The notes under the pieces are model-generated. The model had not been told where the DNA came from, searched no databases, and worked only from the letters and a program-made list of their open reading frames with translations. The translations under genes were made by a program, and so were the position numbers. A stretch of DNA of 55,040 nucleotides from positions 1-55,040 of the forward strand of contig NZ_BJVJ01000043.1 in the NCBI RefSeq assembly GCF_007989085.1, read 5' to 3'. Origin of the DNA: Pseudonocardia sulfidoxydans NBRC 16205. Its GTDB lineage: Bacteria > Actinomycetota > Actinomycetes > Mycobacteriales > Pseudonocardiaceae. Of the stretch, positions 1 through 8,736 are shown in pieces; position 1 is the stretch's first letter; every line of letters starts with the position of its first letter.

Positions 1-918
1 TACCGCCGCCGGGTGGCGTGTTGCTGTTAGGTGCTGTGTTGCTGTTGGGTGGCGTGTTGCTGCTGGGTGGTGTGCTGTCGCTGGGTGCCGCACACTCTGC
101 CGGGGTGCGATGTCCGTGGAGCCGGTGCGTGGCGTGCGGCGTGCAGCACCGTCGGCGCGCGGTTTCTCGGGTCGCTGCCCCTCCTCCGGGTCAAGCGCTC
201 CCCACGGAACGCGCGCGACGGCCCACGAGCCCGCGGCACCGGCGAGACCTGCACCCACTGCGCCGGCGTCGCACCCTCTCTGCAGGAGGTGCAACGCGCG
301 GGTTGCCGCGCGCGCTGCACCGTCGGCGCGCGGCATTATGGGTCGGCGCCCGGTCCATAGCCCCAGCGCTGTTGGCGGAAGCCGCGCGGCGACAGGGGAA
401 CCGACGCCGCGACGAGCTGCCCCCGCTCCGCCGCGCTGCACCTGTCGCAGTGGGTGTGGCAGCTGAACGCCCCGTCGGCCACGGCGTGGACCGTCGGACT
501 GGGGCTGGTGGTGGCGGCGTCGGTGGGTGCGGTGGAGCTGGCCGGCGGCACCCGCAACACCGCGACCCGCGCCCGGTGCGGCGGCGACACGCTGCGGAAC
601 CGGTGTGGCGTCTCGGCACGCGCATACTCCGGTCGCCGCGAGGCTTGCCCGGTCGCAGGCAGCCTTGCAGCCTGCGCGTTGCTCGCGAAACCGGCGCGCT
701 GCTCACGAACCCACGCGGTGACTGACGAATCCGTGCGGCAGGGAGTCGCGCGCGGCGGCGGTGCCGGGGGCGGCAGCGGCTGGCTGAGGGGGTGCGGCGC
801 CGCGGCTGTCCTGACGCCCCGTCGACGCGCGGCTTCGACCGTGCTGCGGGCGGGTCCTGTCACGAAACCCGCCCGCCCGCTCGACGCACGCGGAGCGAGG
901 GCCACCCCTGAACGATCG
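1..918. other. Gene-free stretch at the window start
   Basis: I see no convincing coding sequence here. Open frames exist on both strands, but they are Arg/Pro/Ala-rich translations without recognisable domains, as expected of random frames in very GC-rich DNA. The visible structure is a short tandem repeat at 15-86 and a 17-base direct repeat (146-162 and 317-333, beginning gcaccgtcgg). The far end reaches the 3' end of the TetR gene. It could be decayed coding sequence. Confidence 0.6.
15..86. repeat. Four tandem 18-bp units
   Basis: Four consecutive 18-base units start at 15, 33, 51 and 69. Each is a variant of ggcgtgttgctgctgggt. Because 18 is a multiple of three, a plus-strand frame through it reads as a Leu/Gly/Val hexapeptide repeat, but no gene can be supported around it. 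The units differ by only a few bases, so the expansion looks fairly recent. Confidence 0.75.
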
Positions 919-923
919 TTAAT
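909..923. promoter_or_regulatory. Palindromic operator-like site at the tetR 3' end
   Basis: The site reads tgaacgatcgttaat, with a perfect aacgatcgtt palindrome at 911-920 overlapping the tetR stop codon. A shorter version sharing tgaacg and gttaat lies upstream of the same gene at 1536-1546. The pairing suggests a TetR-family binding site. This is inference from symmetry and repetition only. Confidence 0.3.
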
Positions 924-1512
924 CCGTGTTGCCCACGATCCGGAGGGCGTAGTCGGCGTACTGGTCGGCGACCTGGCGGGCGGTGTAGGTGCCGGCGGGG
1001 CGGAACCAGGCCTTGGCGCTGTTGCCCATCTCGAGGATGAGGTAGCTGGCGGTGCGGGGGTCGGCGACGTGGAAGCGGCCCTCGGCGCAGCCGCGTTCGA
1101 CGATTCCGCGGATGCGGGCGCCGTAGGCGTCGCGTTTGCCGATGATCGTGGTGCGGTAGGGCTCGACGAGGCTGCGGATCTCGGTGTTGCAGACGGTGAC
1201 CTCGGCGGGGTTCTCCAGGAAGTCCAGCACGGTGGCGGCGGCTGCGGCGTGGAGCTGCGCGGCGACGTCGGTGACGCCGGTGAGGGCGGCGGCGAGTGCG
1301 TCGAGGGCGCGGTCCATGGCGACGTCCATGATCGAGAACAGCAGGTCCTGCTTGGACGGGACGTGGTTGTAGAGGTTGGGCGCGGACACGCCGAGGACGT
1401 GCGCGATGTCCTTCATGGACGTGCCGCGGTAGCCCTGGGCGGCGAACAGGTCGCGCGCCGCGTGTTGGACCGTCTGCGACGAGACGGGCGTTGACCGCGT
1501 CACGCGGCTCAC
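919..1512 (-). CDS. TetR/AcrR-family transcriptional regulator
   Basis: This 197-residue protein has an N-terminal TetR DNA-binding domain (about residues 12-60) with the usual pattern: AARDLFAAQGYRGTSM, then the recognition helix region GVSAPNLYNHVPSKQDLL. The rest is a helical ligand-binding domain. It starts at GTG 1512. The gene diverges from the transporter-carboxylase operon that begins at 1711, so it most likely represses that operon and responds to an acyl-CoA intermediate; that assignment rests on context. The length is normal for the family. Confidence 0.88.
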   Translation of the reverse strand: MSRVTRSTPVSSQTVQHAARDLFAAQGYRGTSMKDIAHVLGVSAPNLYNHVPSKQDLLFSIMDVAMDRALDALAAALTGVTDVAAQLHAAAAATVLDFLENPAEVTVCNTEIRSLVEPYRTTIIGKRDAYGARIRGIVERGCAEGRFHVADPRTASYLILEMGNSAKAWFRPAGTYTARQVADQYADYALRIVGNTD

Positions 1513-1535
1513 ATTATCGTGGATCCGGTCCTGAA

Positions 1536-1549
1536 TGAACGTTAATTAA
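1536..1549. promoter_or_regulatory. Candidate TetR operator between divergent genes
   Basis: The AT-rich core tgaacgttaattaa contains aacgtt (1538-1543) and ttaattaa (1542-1549), both perfect palindromes, in an otherwise GC-rich divergent intergenic region. It lies 24 bases upstream of the tetR start. Position and symmetry fit an autoregulatory operator shared with the 1711 operon. Confidence 0.4.
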
Positions 1550-1710
1550 GGACGAGCAGCACGAGGCCCTGCGGCGAGGCCAGTCGCCGGGCCCGCGAGG
1601 GGCCGCTCCTGCCATGCGACCCCCGCGCCGGTCCCGAACCGAGGACGACGACGACGAAGTCCGCGGCCCGCCCCGACCCGGCGGACCGCGAGGTCCGACG
1701 AGGAGACGAC

Positions 1711-3096
1711 ATGGCGACGCCTGCAGCACCGAGACCGCCGGGGACGCCGGCGGCAGGGACGTCAGCGGGGAGGCAGCAAGGGCCACCGATGCGCCGGGTC
1801 GCGGCGTCGGTGCTCATCGGCACGACGATCGAGTGGTACGACTTCCAGCTCTACGGCGCGGCGGCGGCCCTGGTGTTCGCGCCGCTGTACTTCCCGAACG
1901 TCGACCCGCTCGCGGGCACCCTGCTCGCGTTCTCGACGTTCGCGATCGGTTTCGGTGCGCGCCCCTTGGGCGGCATCATCTTCGGGCACTTCGGCGACCG
2001 GATCGGCCGCAAGAAGGTGCTGGTCATGTCGTTGACGATGATGGGGCTCGCGACGTTCCTGATCGGCCTGCTCCCGACGTACGCGTCCATCGGCATCTGG
2101 GCGCCGATCCTGCTGGTGGTGCTGCGGCTGTTGCAGGGTTTCGGCGTCGGCGGTGAGTGGGGCGGCGCGGTGCTGACGGCGGTGGAGTACTCGTCGAAGG
2201 GTAGACGTGGGCTGTACGGGAGCCTGCCGCAGATCGGTGTCCCGGCCGGTCTGCTGTTGTCGACGCTGGTGTTCCTCGCGGTCAGCGGTCTGCCCGACGA
2301 CCAGTTCATGGCGTGGGGCTGGCGGATCCCGTTCCTGATCAGCATCGTGCTCGTGGGGGTCGGGCTCTTCATCCGGCTCACGCTGACCGAGACGCCGGTG
2401 TTCGAGAAGGTCCGCGAGACCCGCACCGAGGCGCGGGTGCCGCTGTGGCTCGCGATCCGGACGTACCCGTTGCAGATCCTGCTGGCCATCGGCTCGATCG
2501 TGAGCACGGGCTCGTACTTCTACGTCGTCAACACGTATGCGCTGAGCTACGGGCCGTCGGCGAAGACGTTCTCGCGCAACGAGATGCTGGTGGCGATCCT
2601 GATCTCGGCGGCGGTCGCGGCGGCGGCGTTGCCGGTGTTCGGGGCGCTGTCGGAGCGGTTCGGGCGGAAACGGATGATCCTGGCCGGCCTGGCGGCGATG
2701 GCGATCTGGATCTATCCGACGATGCTCGCCGTCGACAGCGGGAACCTGGGGTTGCTGGTCGGCGCGTACCTGGTGGGCGCGGTCTTCTTCAGTGTCTCCT
2801 ACGGCCCGCAGGCCACCTACATCGTCGAGATGTTCGACGCGCGGGTCCGCTTCAGCGCGGCGTCGACGAGTTTCCAGATCGGGGTGCTGCTGGGTGGCGC
2901 GTTGGCCCCGATCATCGCCGCGGCGCTGGTGGAGGCGACGGGCTCGGTGATCTCGGTGGCCGTCTACGTGTGCGTGATGTCGCTGATCTCGCTGGTGTGC
3001 GTGTGGGCGATCAGCGCGACGACCATCGCCCGCGGCAGCGCGGACCTCGACGACCCGTCGGTCGCCGTGACCGACCTCGAGAAACAGCAGGGATGA
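1711..3096 (+). CDS. MFS transporter, metabolite:H+ symporter (MHS) family
   Basis: This 461-residue protein has about twelve hydrophobic segments. It carries the MHS-type N terminus ending in TTIEWYDFQLYG and the MFS loop motif FGDRIGRKKVLV between helices 2 and 3, with a second copy ERFGRKRMI in the other half. MHS carriers import small carboxylates, betaines and similar compounds with protons. ATG 1711 has an aggag at 1701-1705; an internal ATG at 1789 would remove a 26-residue Ala/Pro-rich extension. It is the first gene of the catabolic operon and so is the likely uptake step for its acid substrate. Confidence 0.87.
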   Translation: MATPAAPRPPGTPAAGTSAGRQQGPPMRRVAASVLIGTTIEWYDFQLYGAAAALVFAPLYFPNVDPLAGTLLAFSTFAIGFGARPLGGIIFGHFGDRIGRKKVLVMSLTMMGLATFLIGLLPTYASIGIWAPILLVVLRLLQGFGVGGEWGGAVLTAVEYSSKGRRGLYGSLPQIGVPAGLLLSTLVFLAVSGLPDDQFMAWGWRIPFLISIVLVGVGLFIRLTLTETPVFEKVRETRTEARVPLWLAIRTYPLQILLAIGSIVSTGSYFYVVNTYALSYGPSAKTFSRNEMLVAILISAAVAAAALPVFGALSERFGRKRMILAGLAAMAIWIYPTMLAVDSGNLGLLVGAYLVGAVFFSVSYGPQATYIVEMFDARVRFSAASTSFQIGVLLGGALAPIIAAALVEATGSVISVAVYVCVMSLISLVCVWAISATTIARGSADLDDPSVAVTDLEKQQG

Positions 3097-3103
3097 GCAG
3101 CAC

Positions 3104-3547
3104 GTGATCACGACCTACCTGGACGACATCCGCGTCGGCGACACCTCGGTGTCGCGGGCCAGGACGATCACCGAGACCGATCTCGTGCAGTTCGCGATGA
3201 TCACCGGTGACTGGCACCCGATCCACACCGACAAGGAGTACGCCGCCGCGGATCCGCGGTTCGGGCAGCGCATCGCGCACGGGGCGCTGGTGATCTCGTT
3301 CGGGCTGGGGCTGGTCGAGTTCTGGCCGCCGGCGATGAAGGCCTTCTACGGGCTGGACACGCTGCGGTTCGTGGCGCCGACCGTCATCGGGGACACCGTC
3401 CGAGTCGAGACCGAGGTGCTCGACGTGGCGGCGCGCCCCGATGGCGACGGCGTCGTCACGTACCGGTTCGTGGTGCTCAACCATCGCGACGAGCCGCGGT
3501 GCGTCGCCGACCTGAAGGCCCTGGTGGCCCGGAAGCCGGAGGGCTGA
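3104..3547 (+). CDS. MaoC-like (R)-specific enoyl-CoA hydratase
   Basis: This 147-residue single hotdog domain carries the hydratase-2 signature GDWHPIHTD near residues 35-43, with Asp36 and His41 as the expected catalytic pair, followed by IAHG. It should add water to an enoyl-CoA or remove it from a 3-hydroxyacyl-CoA. GTG 3104 lies seven bases after the transporter stop codon. The operon encodes a second, differently built MaoC protein, so the two probably act on different intermediates. Confidence 0.85.
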   Translation: MITTYLDDIRVGDTSVSRARTITETDLVQFAMITGDWHPIHTDKEYAAADPRFGQRIAHGALVISFGLGLVEFWPPAMKAFYGLDTLRFVAPTVIGDTVRVETEVLDVAARPDGDGVVTYRFVVLNHRDEPRCVADLKALVARKPEG

Positions 3548-3552
3548 GCGGG

Positions 3553-5148
3553 ATGCACGTCTACCCACGCGAGGAACGCACGATCGGGCAGGTGCTGGCG
3601 GAGAAGGCGTGGCGCGTCGGTGACCGTCCGTTCCTGCGGGTCCGCGGCGACGGCGGCGAGTGGGCCGACATCAGCTACGCCGACATGCACCGCCTCACCG
3701 ACGACTACGCGCGCGGGTTCGCAGGCCTGGGCGTCGGCAAGGGGACGACGGTGGCGGTGATGCTCGGCAACTGTCCGGAGTTCCTGTACACGTGCTGGGG
3801 GCTGGGCAAGCTGGGCGCGGTCGCGGTGCCGCTGAACACCGCGGCGAAGGGTGACCAGCTGGAGTACTACCTGCGGCAGTCGGGCTCGGAGTGGGTCGTC
3901 GCCGAGGCCGCTTTCCTGCCGACCCTGGCGAACGCACTGACGGCGACGGGCGCCCGGACGATCGTGCAGGGGGACGGGGGAGACCACGCGCTCGCCGACG
4001 TCGCCACCACGAAGGGGGAGACGCCGCAGTCGGACGTCAAGCCGTCGGACCCCATGCTGATCATGTACACCTCCGGGACGACGGGCCCGTCGAAGGGCGT
4101 GGTCTCGCCGCACTCGCAGGGCCACGCCGTCGGCGAGGTGATGGCCCGGCACTGCGAGTACGGCCCCGACGACGTGCTCTACACGTGTCTGCCGCTCTTC
4201 CACGGCAACGCGATCTGGTACTCGGTGTACGCGGCGCTGTGGGGCGACTCGTGCATCGCGCTGGCGCCGCGGTTCTCGGCGCGCTCGTTCTGGCGCGACA
4301 TCCGGGAGTCGGGCGCGACGGAGTTCAACGCGTTGGGCGCCATGGCCAACATCATCTGGCAGCTGCCCGAGGACCCGGCCGACCGCGACCACCGGGTCCG
4401 CAGCGCGATGGTCGTGCCGACGACGCGCCCGCTCGTCGACGGCTTCAAGGACCGCTACGGCATCACGGTCACCTCGGTGTTCGCGATGACGGAGAACTGC
4501 GCGGTGACGGTGCTGGGCCCGCACGACCCGCCGGGGAAGGCGGCGTCGGCGGGGCGGGTGCGCGACCACGTGGCGGTGCAGATCGCCGACGACGACGGGG
4601 TGCCGCTGCCCACGGGGGAGGTCGGCGAGATCTGCATCCGCCCGAACGGCCCCGGCATGATCATGCTCGGCTACCACGACATGCCGGAGGCGACGGTCGG
4701 CGCGATCCGCGACCTGTGGTTCCTCACCGGCGACCGCGGGTGGCTCGACGACGACGGCTACCTGTACTTCTCGGAGCGCAAGAAGGAGGTCATCCGCCGG
4801 CGCGGGGAGAACATCTCCGCCTACGAGCTGGAGACCATCCTGTGCAAGCACCCCGACGTGCACGAGGTCGCCGCGGTCGCGGTGCCGTCGGACCTGTCGG
4901 AGGACGACGTCATGGTCTACGTCGTGCCCGCCGACGGCGCCTCGCCCGACTTCGCCGAGCTCGTCGGCTACTGCGTCGAGAACATGGCGTACTTCATGGT
5001 GCCCCGGTACTGGCAGCTGATCGACGAGCTGCCCAAGACCCCGAGCCAGAAGGTGGAGAAGTTCAAGTTGAAGGCGGCGGCGGTGGACGGCAGGGACGAG
5101 TTGTGGGACCGCGAGAAGGCGGGCATCACGGTGCGGAGGAACGGATGA
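3553..5148 (+). CDS. Acyl-CoA ligase (AMP-forming, crotonobetaine/carnitine-CoA ligase-like)
   Basis: This 531-residue adenylate-forming enzyme activates a carboxylic acid to its CoA thioester at the cost of ATP. The P-loop-like motif MYTSGTTGPSKGV is near residues 175-187, the TGDRGWLDDDGY segment with the ribose-binding Asp is near 395-410, and ERKKEVIRRRGENISAYELE marks the hinge. The C-terminal lysine region is PSQKVEKFKL. ATG 3553 lies five bases after the maoC stop. It is probably the entry step for the acid imported by the 1711 transporter. Which acid is not readable from sequence. Confidence 0.9.
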   Translation: MHVYPREERTIGQVLAEKAWRVGDRPFLRVRGDGGEWADISYADMHRLTDDYARGFAGLGVGKGTTVAVMLGNCPEFLYTCWGLGKLGAVAVPLNTAAKGDQLEYYLRQSGSEWVVAEAAFLPTLANALTATGARTIVQGDGGDHALADVATTKGETPQSDVKPSDPMLIMYTSGTTGPSKGVVSPHSQGHAVGEVMARHCEYGPDDVLYTCLPLFHGNAIWYSVYAALWGDSCIALAPRFSARSFWRDIRESGATEFNALGAMANIIWQLPEDPADRDHRVRSAMVVPTTRPLVDGFKDRYGITVTSVFAMTENCAVTVLGPHDPPGKAASAGRVRDHVAVQIADDDGVPLPTGEVGEICIRPNGPGMIMLGYHDMPEATVGAIRDLWFLTGDRGWLDDDGYLYFSERKKEVIRRRGENISAYELETILCKHPDVHEVAAVAVPSDLSEDDVMVYVVPADGASPDFAELVGYCVENMAYFMVPRYWQLIDELPKTPSQKVEKFKLKAAAVDGRDELWDREKAGITVRRNG

Positions 5149-5927
5149 CCCCGCCGGTCGAGGTGGTGATCGACGGTGGTGCGGCCGCGATCACGCTGAC
5201 CCGGGAGAAGGCGCACAACGCGATGAGCCCGGACCTGCTGGAGGGCCTGCACGCCGCGGTGGAGAAGGTCACCGAGGCAGGCTGCCGGGTCGCGACGGTC
5301 CGCGGCCGCGGGAAGGCCCTCTCCGCCGGTGCCGACCTGCCCCACCTGCTCGGGCTGGGCGACGACCGCGACGCCGTCGCCGCCTACATCGCGCAGATCG
5401 GCGCCGCGCTCGACGCGATCGAGGCCGCGCCGTTCGTCTCGATCTGTGTCGTCGACGGCTACGGCGTCGCGGGCGGGTGCGAGCTGATGCTGGCGTGCGA
5501 CCTCGTCGTCGCCTCCACCGAGGCGAAGATCGGCGACCGGCACATGGAGTACGGGATGATCCCGGGCGCGGGCGGCTCGGTGCGGCTGCCGCGGGTGCTC
5601 CCGGCGGCGCTGGCGCGGCGGCTGCTGTACACGGGCGAGATCGTCGACGGCGCGACCGCGGCCGCGATGGGGCTCGTCGGCTGGTGTGTCTCCCCGGAGG
5701 AGCTGGAGTCGACGGTTCACGCGATCACACGAAGGCTGTTGCGGCACAGCCCCTCCGCGCTCGCGGGCGTCAAGCGCATGTACTTCGACGGCCTGGCGAT
5801 GCCCTACCGCGACGCGCTCGTGGCCGAGCAGCGCACCGTCGTCGAGCACCTGACCGGCAACCCCGACGCCCGTGAGGGTCTCGCGGCGTTCGCCGGGAAG
5901 CGTGCACCGAACTTCCAGGGAGTCTGA
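5145..5927 (+). CDS. Enoyl-CoA hydratase/isomerase (crotonase family)
   Basis: This 260-residue crotonase-fold protein has the CoA-binding and oxyanion-hole segment GKALSAGADLPHL near residue 57, VDGYGVAGGCELMLACD near 104-120 with the first catalytic-region Glu, and MEYGMIPGAGGSVRLPR with the second. Its start overlaps the ligase stop as ATGA. Candidate roles are hydration of a glutaconyl-type CoA made by the operon's carboxylase (AUH-like) or double-bond isomerisation. No motif here decides between them. Confidence 0.88.
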   Translation: MTPPVEVVIDGGAAAITLTREKAHNAMSPDLLEGLHAAVEKVTEAGCRVATVRGRGKALSAGADLPHLLGLGDDRDAVAAYIAQIGAALDAIEAAPFVSICVVDGYGVAGGCELMLACDLVVASTEAKIGDRHMEYGMIPGAGGSVRLPRVLPAALARRLLYTGEIVDGATAAAMGLVGWCVSPEELESTVHAITRRLLRHSPSALAGVKRMYFDGLAMPYRDALVAEQRTVVEHLTGNPDAREGLAAFAGKRAPNFQGV

Positions 5928-5930
5928 GAA

Positions 5931-6434
5931 GTGGTTTTCCAGCAGAAGCGCGACGCCGAGGGCCGCGTCGTGTCCGGCCTGTGGTTCGAGGAGCTCACCG
6001 AGGGCCTCGTCGTCGAGCACGCGATCCGGCGCACCGTCACCGAGACCGACAACGTCATGTTCACGACGATGACGATGAACCCGGCCGCCGCCCACCTCGA
6101 CGCCGACTACGCCAAGGGCACCGAGTTCGGCCAGGTGCTGGTCAACAGCATGTTCACCGTCGCGCTGGTCGTCGGGCTGTCGGTGCCCGAGCTGACGCAC
6201 GGCACGATCCTCGCCCAGCTCGGCATGGACGACGTCACGTTCCCGAAGCCGGTGTTCGTCGGCGACACGATCCGCGTCGAGTCGGAGGTGGTCTCGGCGA
6301 GGGCGTCGAAGTCCCGGCCGACGCAGGGGATCGTGGTGTTCGAGCACCGCGCCCACAACCAGCGCGACGAGCTGGTGTGCCAGGCCCGTCGAACGGGCCT
6401 GATCCGCCGAGCCCCTTCGCAGGGGGCCTCGTGA
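5931..6434 (+). CDS. MaoC-family dehydratase, Rv2499c-like
   Basis: This 167-residue hotdog protein has a longer N terminus ([18 protein letters not shown]) and the segment [16 protein letters not shown] around residues 47-62, with Asn50 and His55. The pattern resembles the subfamily of M. tuberculosis Rv2499c, known to hydrate mesaconyl- or methylglutaconyl-type CoA esters next to a CitE-like lyase. The same pairing is present here, with a citE-like gene two genes downstream. GTG 5931 follows the crotonase stop by three bases and the stop overlaps the next start as GTGA. Confidence 0.82.
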   Translation: MVFQQKRDAEGRVVSGLWFEELTEGLVVEHAIRRTVTETDNVMFTTMTMNPAAAHLDADYAKGTEFGQVLVNSMFTVALVVGLSVPELTHGTILAQLGMDDVTFPKPVFVGDTIRVESEVVSARASKSRPTQGIVVFEHRAHNQRDELVCQARRTGLIRRAPSQGAS

Positions 6435-7948
6435 CCGCCGTGAAAGACGACGTCACCGTCGCCAAGGAGACCGCGCTCGCCGGGCTCGACACCTCCCGCT
6501 GGCCCGCGAAGCTGCCCGTCCGCGACCGGCTGACGCTACTGTTTGACCCCGGCACGTTCGTCGAGGACGGGCTGCTCGCCAACGCGCGCAGCGAGGGCCT
6601 GCCCGCCGACGGCGTCGTCACGGGGGTGGGCCGGATCGAGGGGCGGCTCGTCGCCGTCATCGCGCACGACTTCACCGTGAAGGCCGGGTCGTGGGGCGAG
6701 CTGGGCTGCGAGAAGCAGATCCGCATCCTCGAACGCGCCGACCGCGACCTGCTGCCCGTCGTCTATCTCGTCGACTCTGCGGGCGGGCGGCTCAACGACC
6801 AGATGGGCTTCTTCCCCAACCGCCGCGGTGCGTCGCGCATCTTCCACCTGCAGGTCAGGCTTTCCGGCCGGGTGCCGCAGGTCTGCTGCCTGCTCGGGCC
6901 GTCGGCGGCGGGCGGGGCGTACATGCCGGCGTTCACCGACTGGGTCGGGATGGTCGAGGGCAACGCGTCGATGTACCTGGCGTCACCGCGGGTGGCGGAG
7001 AAGGTCACGGGCGAGATCACGACGTTGGAGGAGATGGGTGGCGCGCGCATGCACGCCACCGTGTCCGGCTGCGGCGACGAGGTGTTCGGCAGCGACGGCG
7101 AGGCGATCGCGGCGGCCCGGCTGTTGCTGACCTACCTGCCGTCGTCGTTCGCGCAGCGGCCCCCGGTCACCGAGGCGCGCCCGCCCGCGACCGGTCACTG
7201 GCCCGACGACCTCGTCCCCACCGACCCCAACCGCCCCTACGACGTCAACGACGTCATCGACCGCATCGTCGACGCCGGTTCGTTCTTCGAGATCAAGTCG
7301 GGCTGGGCGACGGAGATGGTGTGCGGGCTGGGGCGCCTCGACGGGAAGGTCGTCGGGATCGTCGCCAACCAGCCGTCGGTGCGCAGCGGCGCGATCTTCG
7401 TCGACTCCGCCGACAAGGCCGCCCGGTTCATCTCGCTGTGCGACGCGTTCAACGTGCCGATCGTGTTCCTGCAGGACGTTCCGGGCTTCATGGTCGGGGT
7501 GGCCGTCGAGCGGCAGGGCATCATCCGGCACGGCGCGAAGATGCTGGTGGCCATGGCGTCGGCGGAGGTGCCGCGGTTCACCGTGGTGCTGCGCAAGGCC
7601 TACGCGGCGGGCTACTACGCGATGTGCGCGCCCGGCTTCGAGCCCCGCGCCACGCTCGCGCTGCCGACGGCGACGATCGGCACGATGGCCCCCGAGGCGT
7701 CGGCGAACGCCATGTACGCCAACAGGATCGCCCAGATTGAGGACGAGGGGGAACGGGCCGCGTTCGTCGCGCGGCGCGTCGCGGAGCAGGAGGCGGAGGT
7801 GAACCTGCTGCGGATGGGCAGCGACCTGGTCGTCGACGCCGTCGTCGAACCGGGCGACCTGCGGGCCGAGCTGATCGCGCGGGTCGCGGCGGCCGACGGC
7901 TGGGAACGGTCTTGTGGGAAGCGTCATCACGTGGTGAGCCCGGTATGA
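6431..7948 (+). CDS. Acyl-CoA carboxylase carboxyltransferase (beta) subunit
   Basis: This 505-residue protein has two crotonase-like carboxyltransferase domains. The N half has [17 protein letters not shown] around residue 155; the C half has [12 protein letters not shown] and the [14 protein letters not shown] oxyanion segment. The subunit moves carboxybiotin CO2 onto an acyl-CoA. Its partner alpha subunit is two genes downstream at 8733. Together with a CoA ligase, hydratases and a CitE lyase it most resembles methylcrotonyl-CoA or geranyl-CoA carboxylase-type beta subunits; substrate choice is inference. The GTG start overlaps the preceding TGA. Confidence 0.88.
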   Translation: MTAVKDDVTVAKETALAGLDTSRWPAKLPVRDRLTLLFDPGTFVEDGLLANARSEGLPADGVVTGVGRIEGRLVAVIAHDFTVKAGSWGELGCEKQIRILERADRDLLPVVYLVDSAGGRLNDQMGFFPNRRGASRIFHLQVRLSGRVPQVCCLLGPSAAGGAYMPAFTDWVGMVEGNASMYLASPRVAEKVTGEITTLEEMGGARMHATVSGCGDEVFGSDGEAIAAARLLLTYLPSSFAQRPPVTEARPPATGHWPDDLVPTDPNRPYDVNDVIDRIVDAGSFFEIKSGWATEMVCGLGRLDGKVVGIVANQPSVRSGAIFVDSADKAARFISLCDAFNVPIVFLQDVPGFMVGVAVERQGIIRHGAKMLVAMASAEVPRFTVVLRKAYAAGYYAMCAPGFEPRATLALPTATIGTMAPEASANAMYANRIAQIEDEGERAAFVARRVAEQEAEVNLLRMGSDLVVDAVVEPGDLRAELIARVAAADGWERSCGKRHHVVSPV

Positions 7949-8736
7949 GGAGCCTGCTGTTCGTCCCGGCCGACAAGCTGGAGCTGCTGGCCAAGGTCCC
8001 GCGCTGGCAGCCCGACGCCGTCGCGGTCGACCTGGAGGACGCGGTCGCCGTGGCGGGAAAGTCCACCGCCCGCGCTGGTCTGGTGAACCAGCCGCTCGAT
8101 GCCGGCGGAGCCACCGTCCTCGTCCGCGTCAACGCCCCCGGAACCCCGTGGTTCGACGACGACCTCGACGCCGCCCTGAGCAGCGGCGCGGCCGGCGTCA
8201 TCGTCCCCAAGGCGGAGGACCCGGTGGTGCTCGCGCAGGTCCGGGAACGCACCGCGGGCCGGATCCTGATGGCGGGCATCGAGTCCGCGCTCGGCGTCGT
8301 CAACGCCCGCGAGCTGTTCGCCCACGCCGACACCGGGTTCTTCGGCGCCGAGGACTACATCGCCGACATCGGCGGCCGCCGCAGCCCCGGCAGCCTCGAG
8401 GTCCTCTACGCGCGCAGCCAGACCGTGCTCGCGGGGCGGCTGGCGGGGATCCCGCTGCTCGACCAGGTCGTCACCGCGATCGGCGACGCCGAGGCGTTCC
8501 GCGCCGACGCCTCCGACGGCCGCGACCTCGGCTACGCCGGGAAGATCTGCATCCATCCGTCGCAGGTGGCGTTGGCGCACGAGGTGTTCACACCGTCGGT
8601 CCCGGAGATCGAACGCGCGCGGCGGGTGCTGGAGGCCGAGTCGGCCGGGGTCGCGGTCGTCGACGGGGAGATGGTCGACGCCGTGCACCTGAAGCTGGCG
8701 CGTCAGGTACTGGCGCGAGCGGGGGAGAACGCATGA
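7945..8736 (+). CDS. CitE-family CoA-ester lyase (HpcH/HpaI aldolase fold)
   Basis: This 263-residue protein begins [15 protein letters not shown] and continues with VAVDLEDAV, in which the acidic residues are the Mg2+ ligand region. [13 protein letters not shown] near residue 110 and [10 protein letters not shown] near 135 carry further active-site acids. The KICIHPSQV segment is typical of the family. Relatives cleave citramalyl-, malyl- or (R)-HMG-CoA; in mycobacteria the Rv2498c enzyme serves leucine and itaconate breakdown. The start overlaps the upstream stop (ATGA), and the stop overlaps the next start likewise. Confidence 0.85.
   Translation: MRSLLFVPADKLELLAKVPRWQPDAVAVDLEDAVAVAGKSTARAGLVNQPLDAGGATVLVRVNAPGTPWFDDDLDAALSSGAAGVIVPKAEDPVVLAQVRERTAGRILMAGIESALGVVNARELFAHADTGFFGAEDYIADIGGRRSPGSLEVLYARSQTVLAGRLAGIPLLDQVVTAIGDAEAFRADASDGRDLGYAGKICIHPSQVALAHEVFTPSVPEIERARRVLEAESAGVAVVDGEMVDAVHLKLARQVLARAGENA

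Noticed and set aside
454..1494. 346-residue plus-strand frame
   Set aside because: Its second half is antisense to the clear TetR gene, and its composition is Gly/Val/Ala-rich with no domain.
1762..3111. 449-residue minus-strand frame
   Set aside because: It lies wholly antisense to the transporter gene and is Arg/His/Asp-rich, a shadow of third-position GC bias.
5981..6430. Upstream extension of the carboxyltransferase frame
   Set aside because: It runs through the MaoC gene in another frame; GTG 6431 overlaps the MaoC stop and begins the conserved protein.
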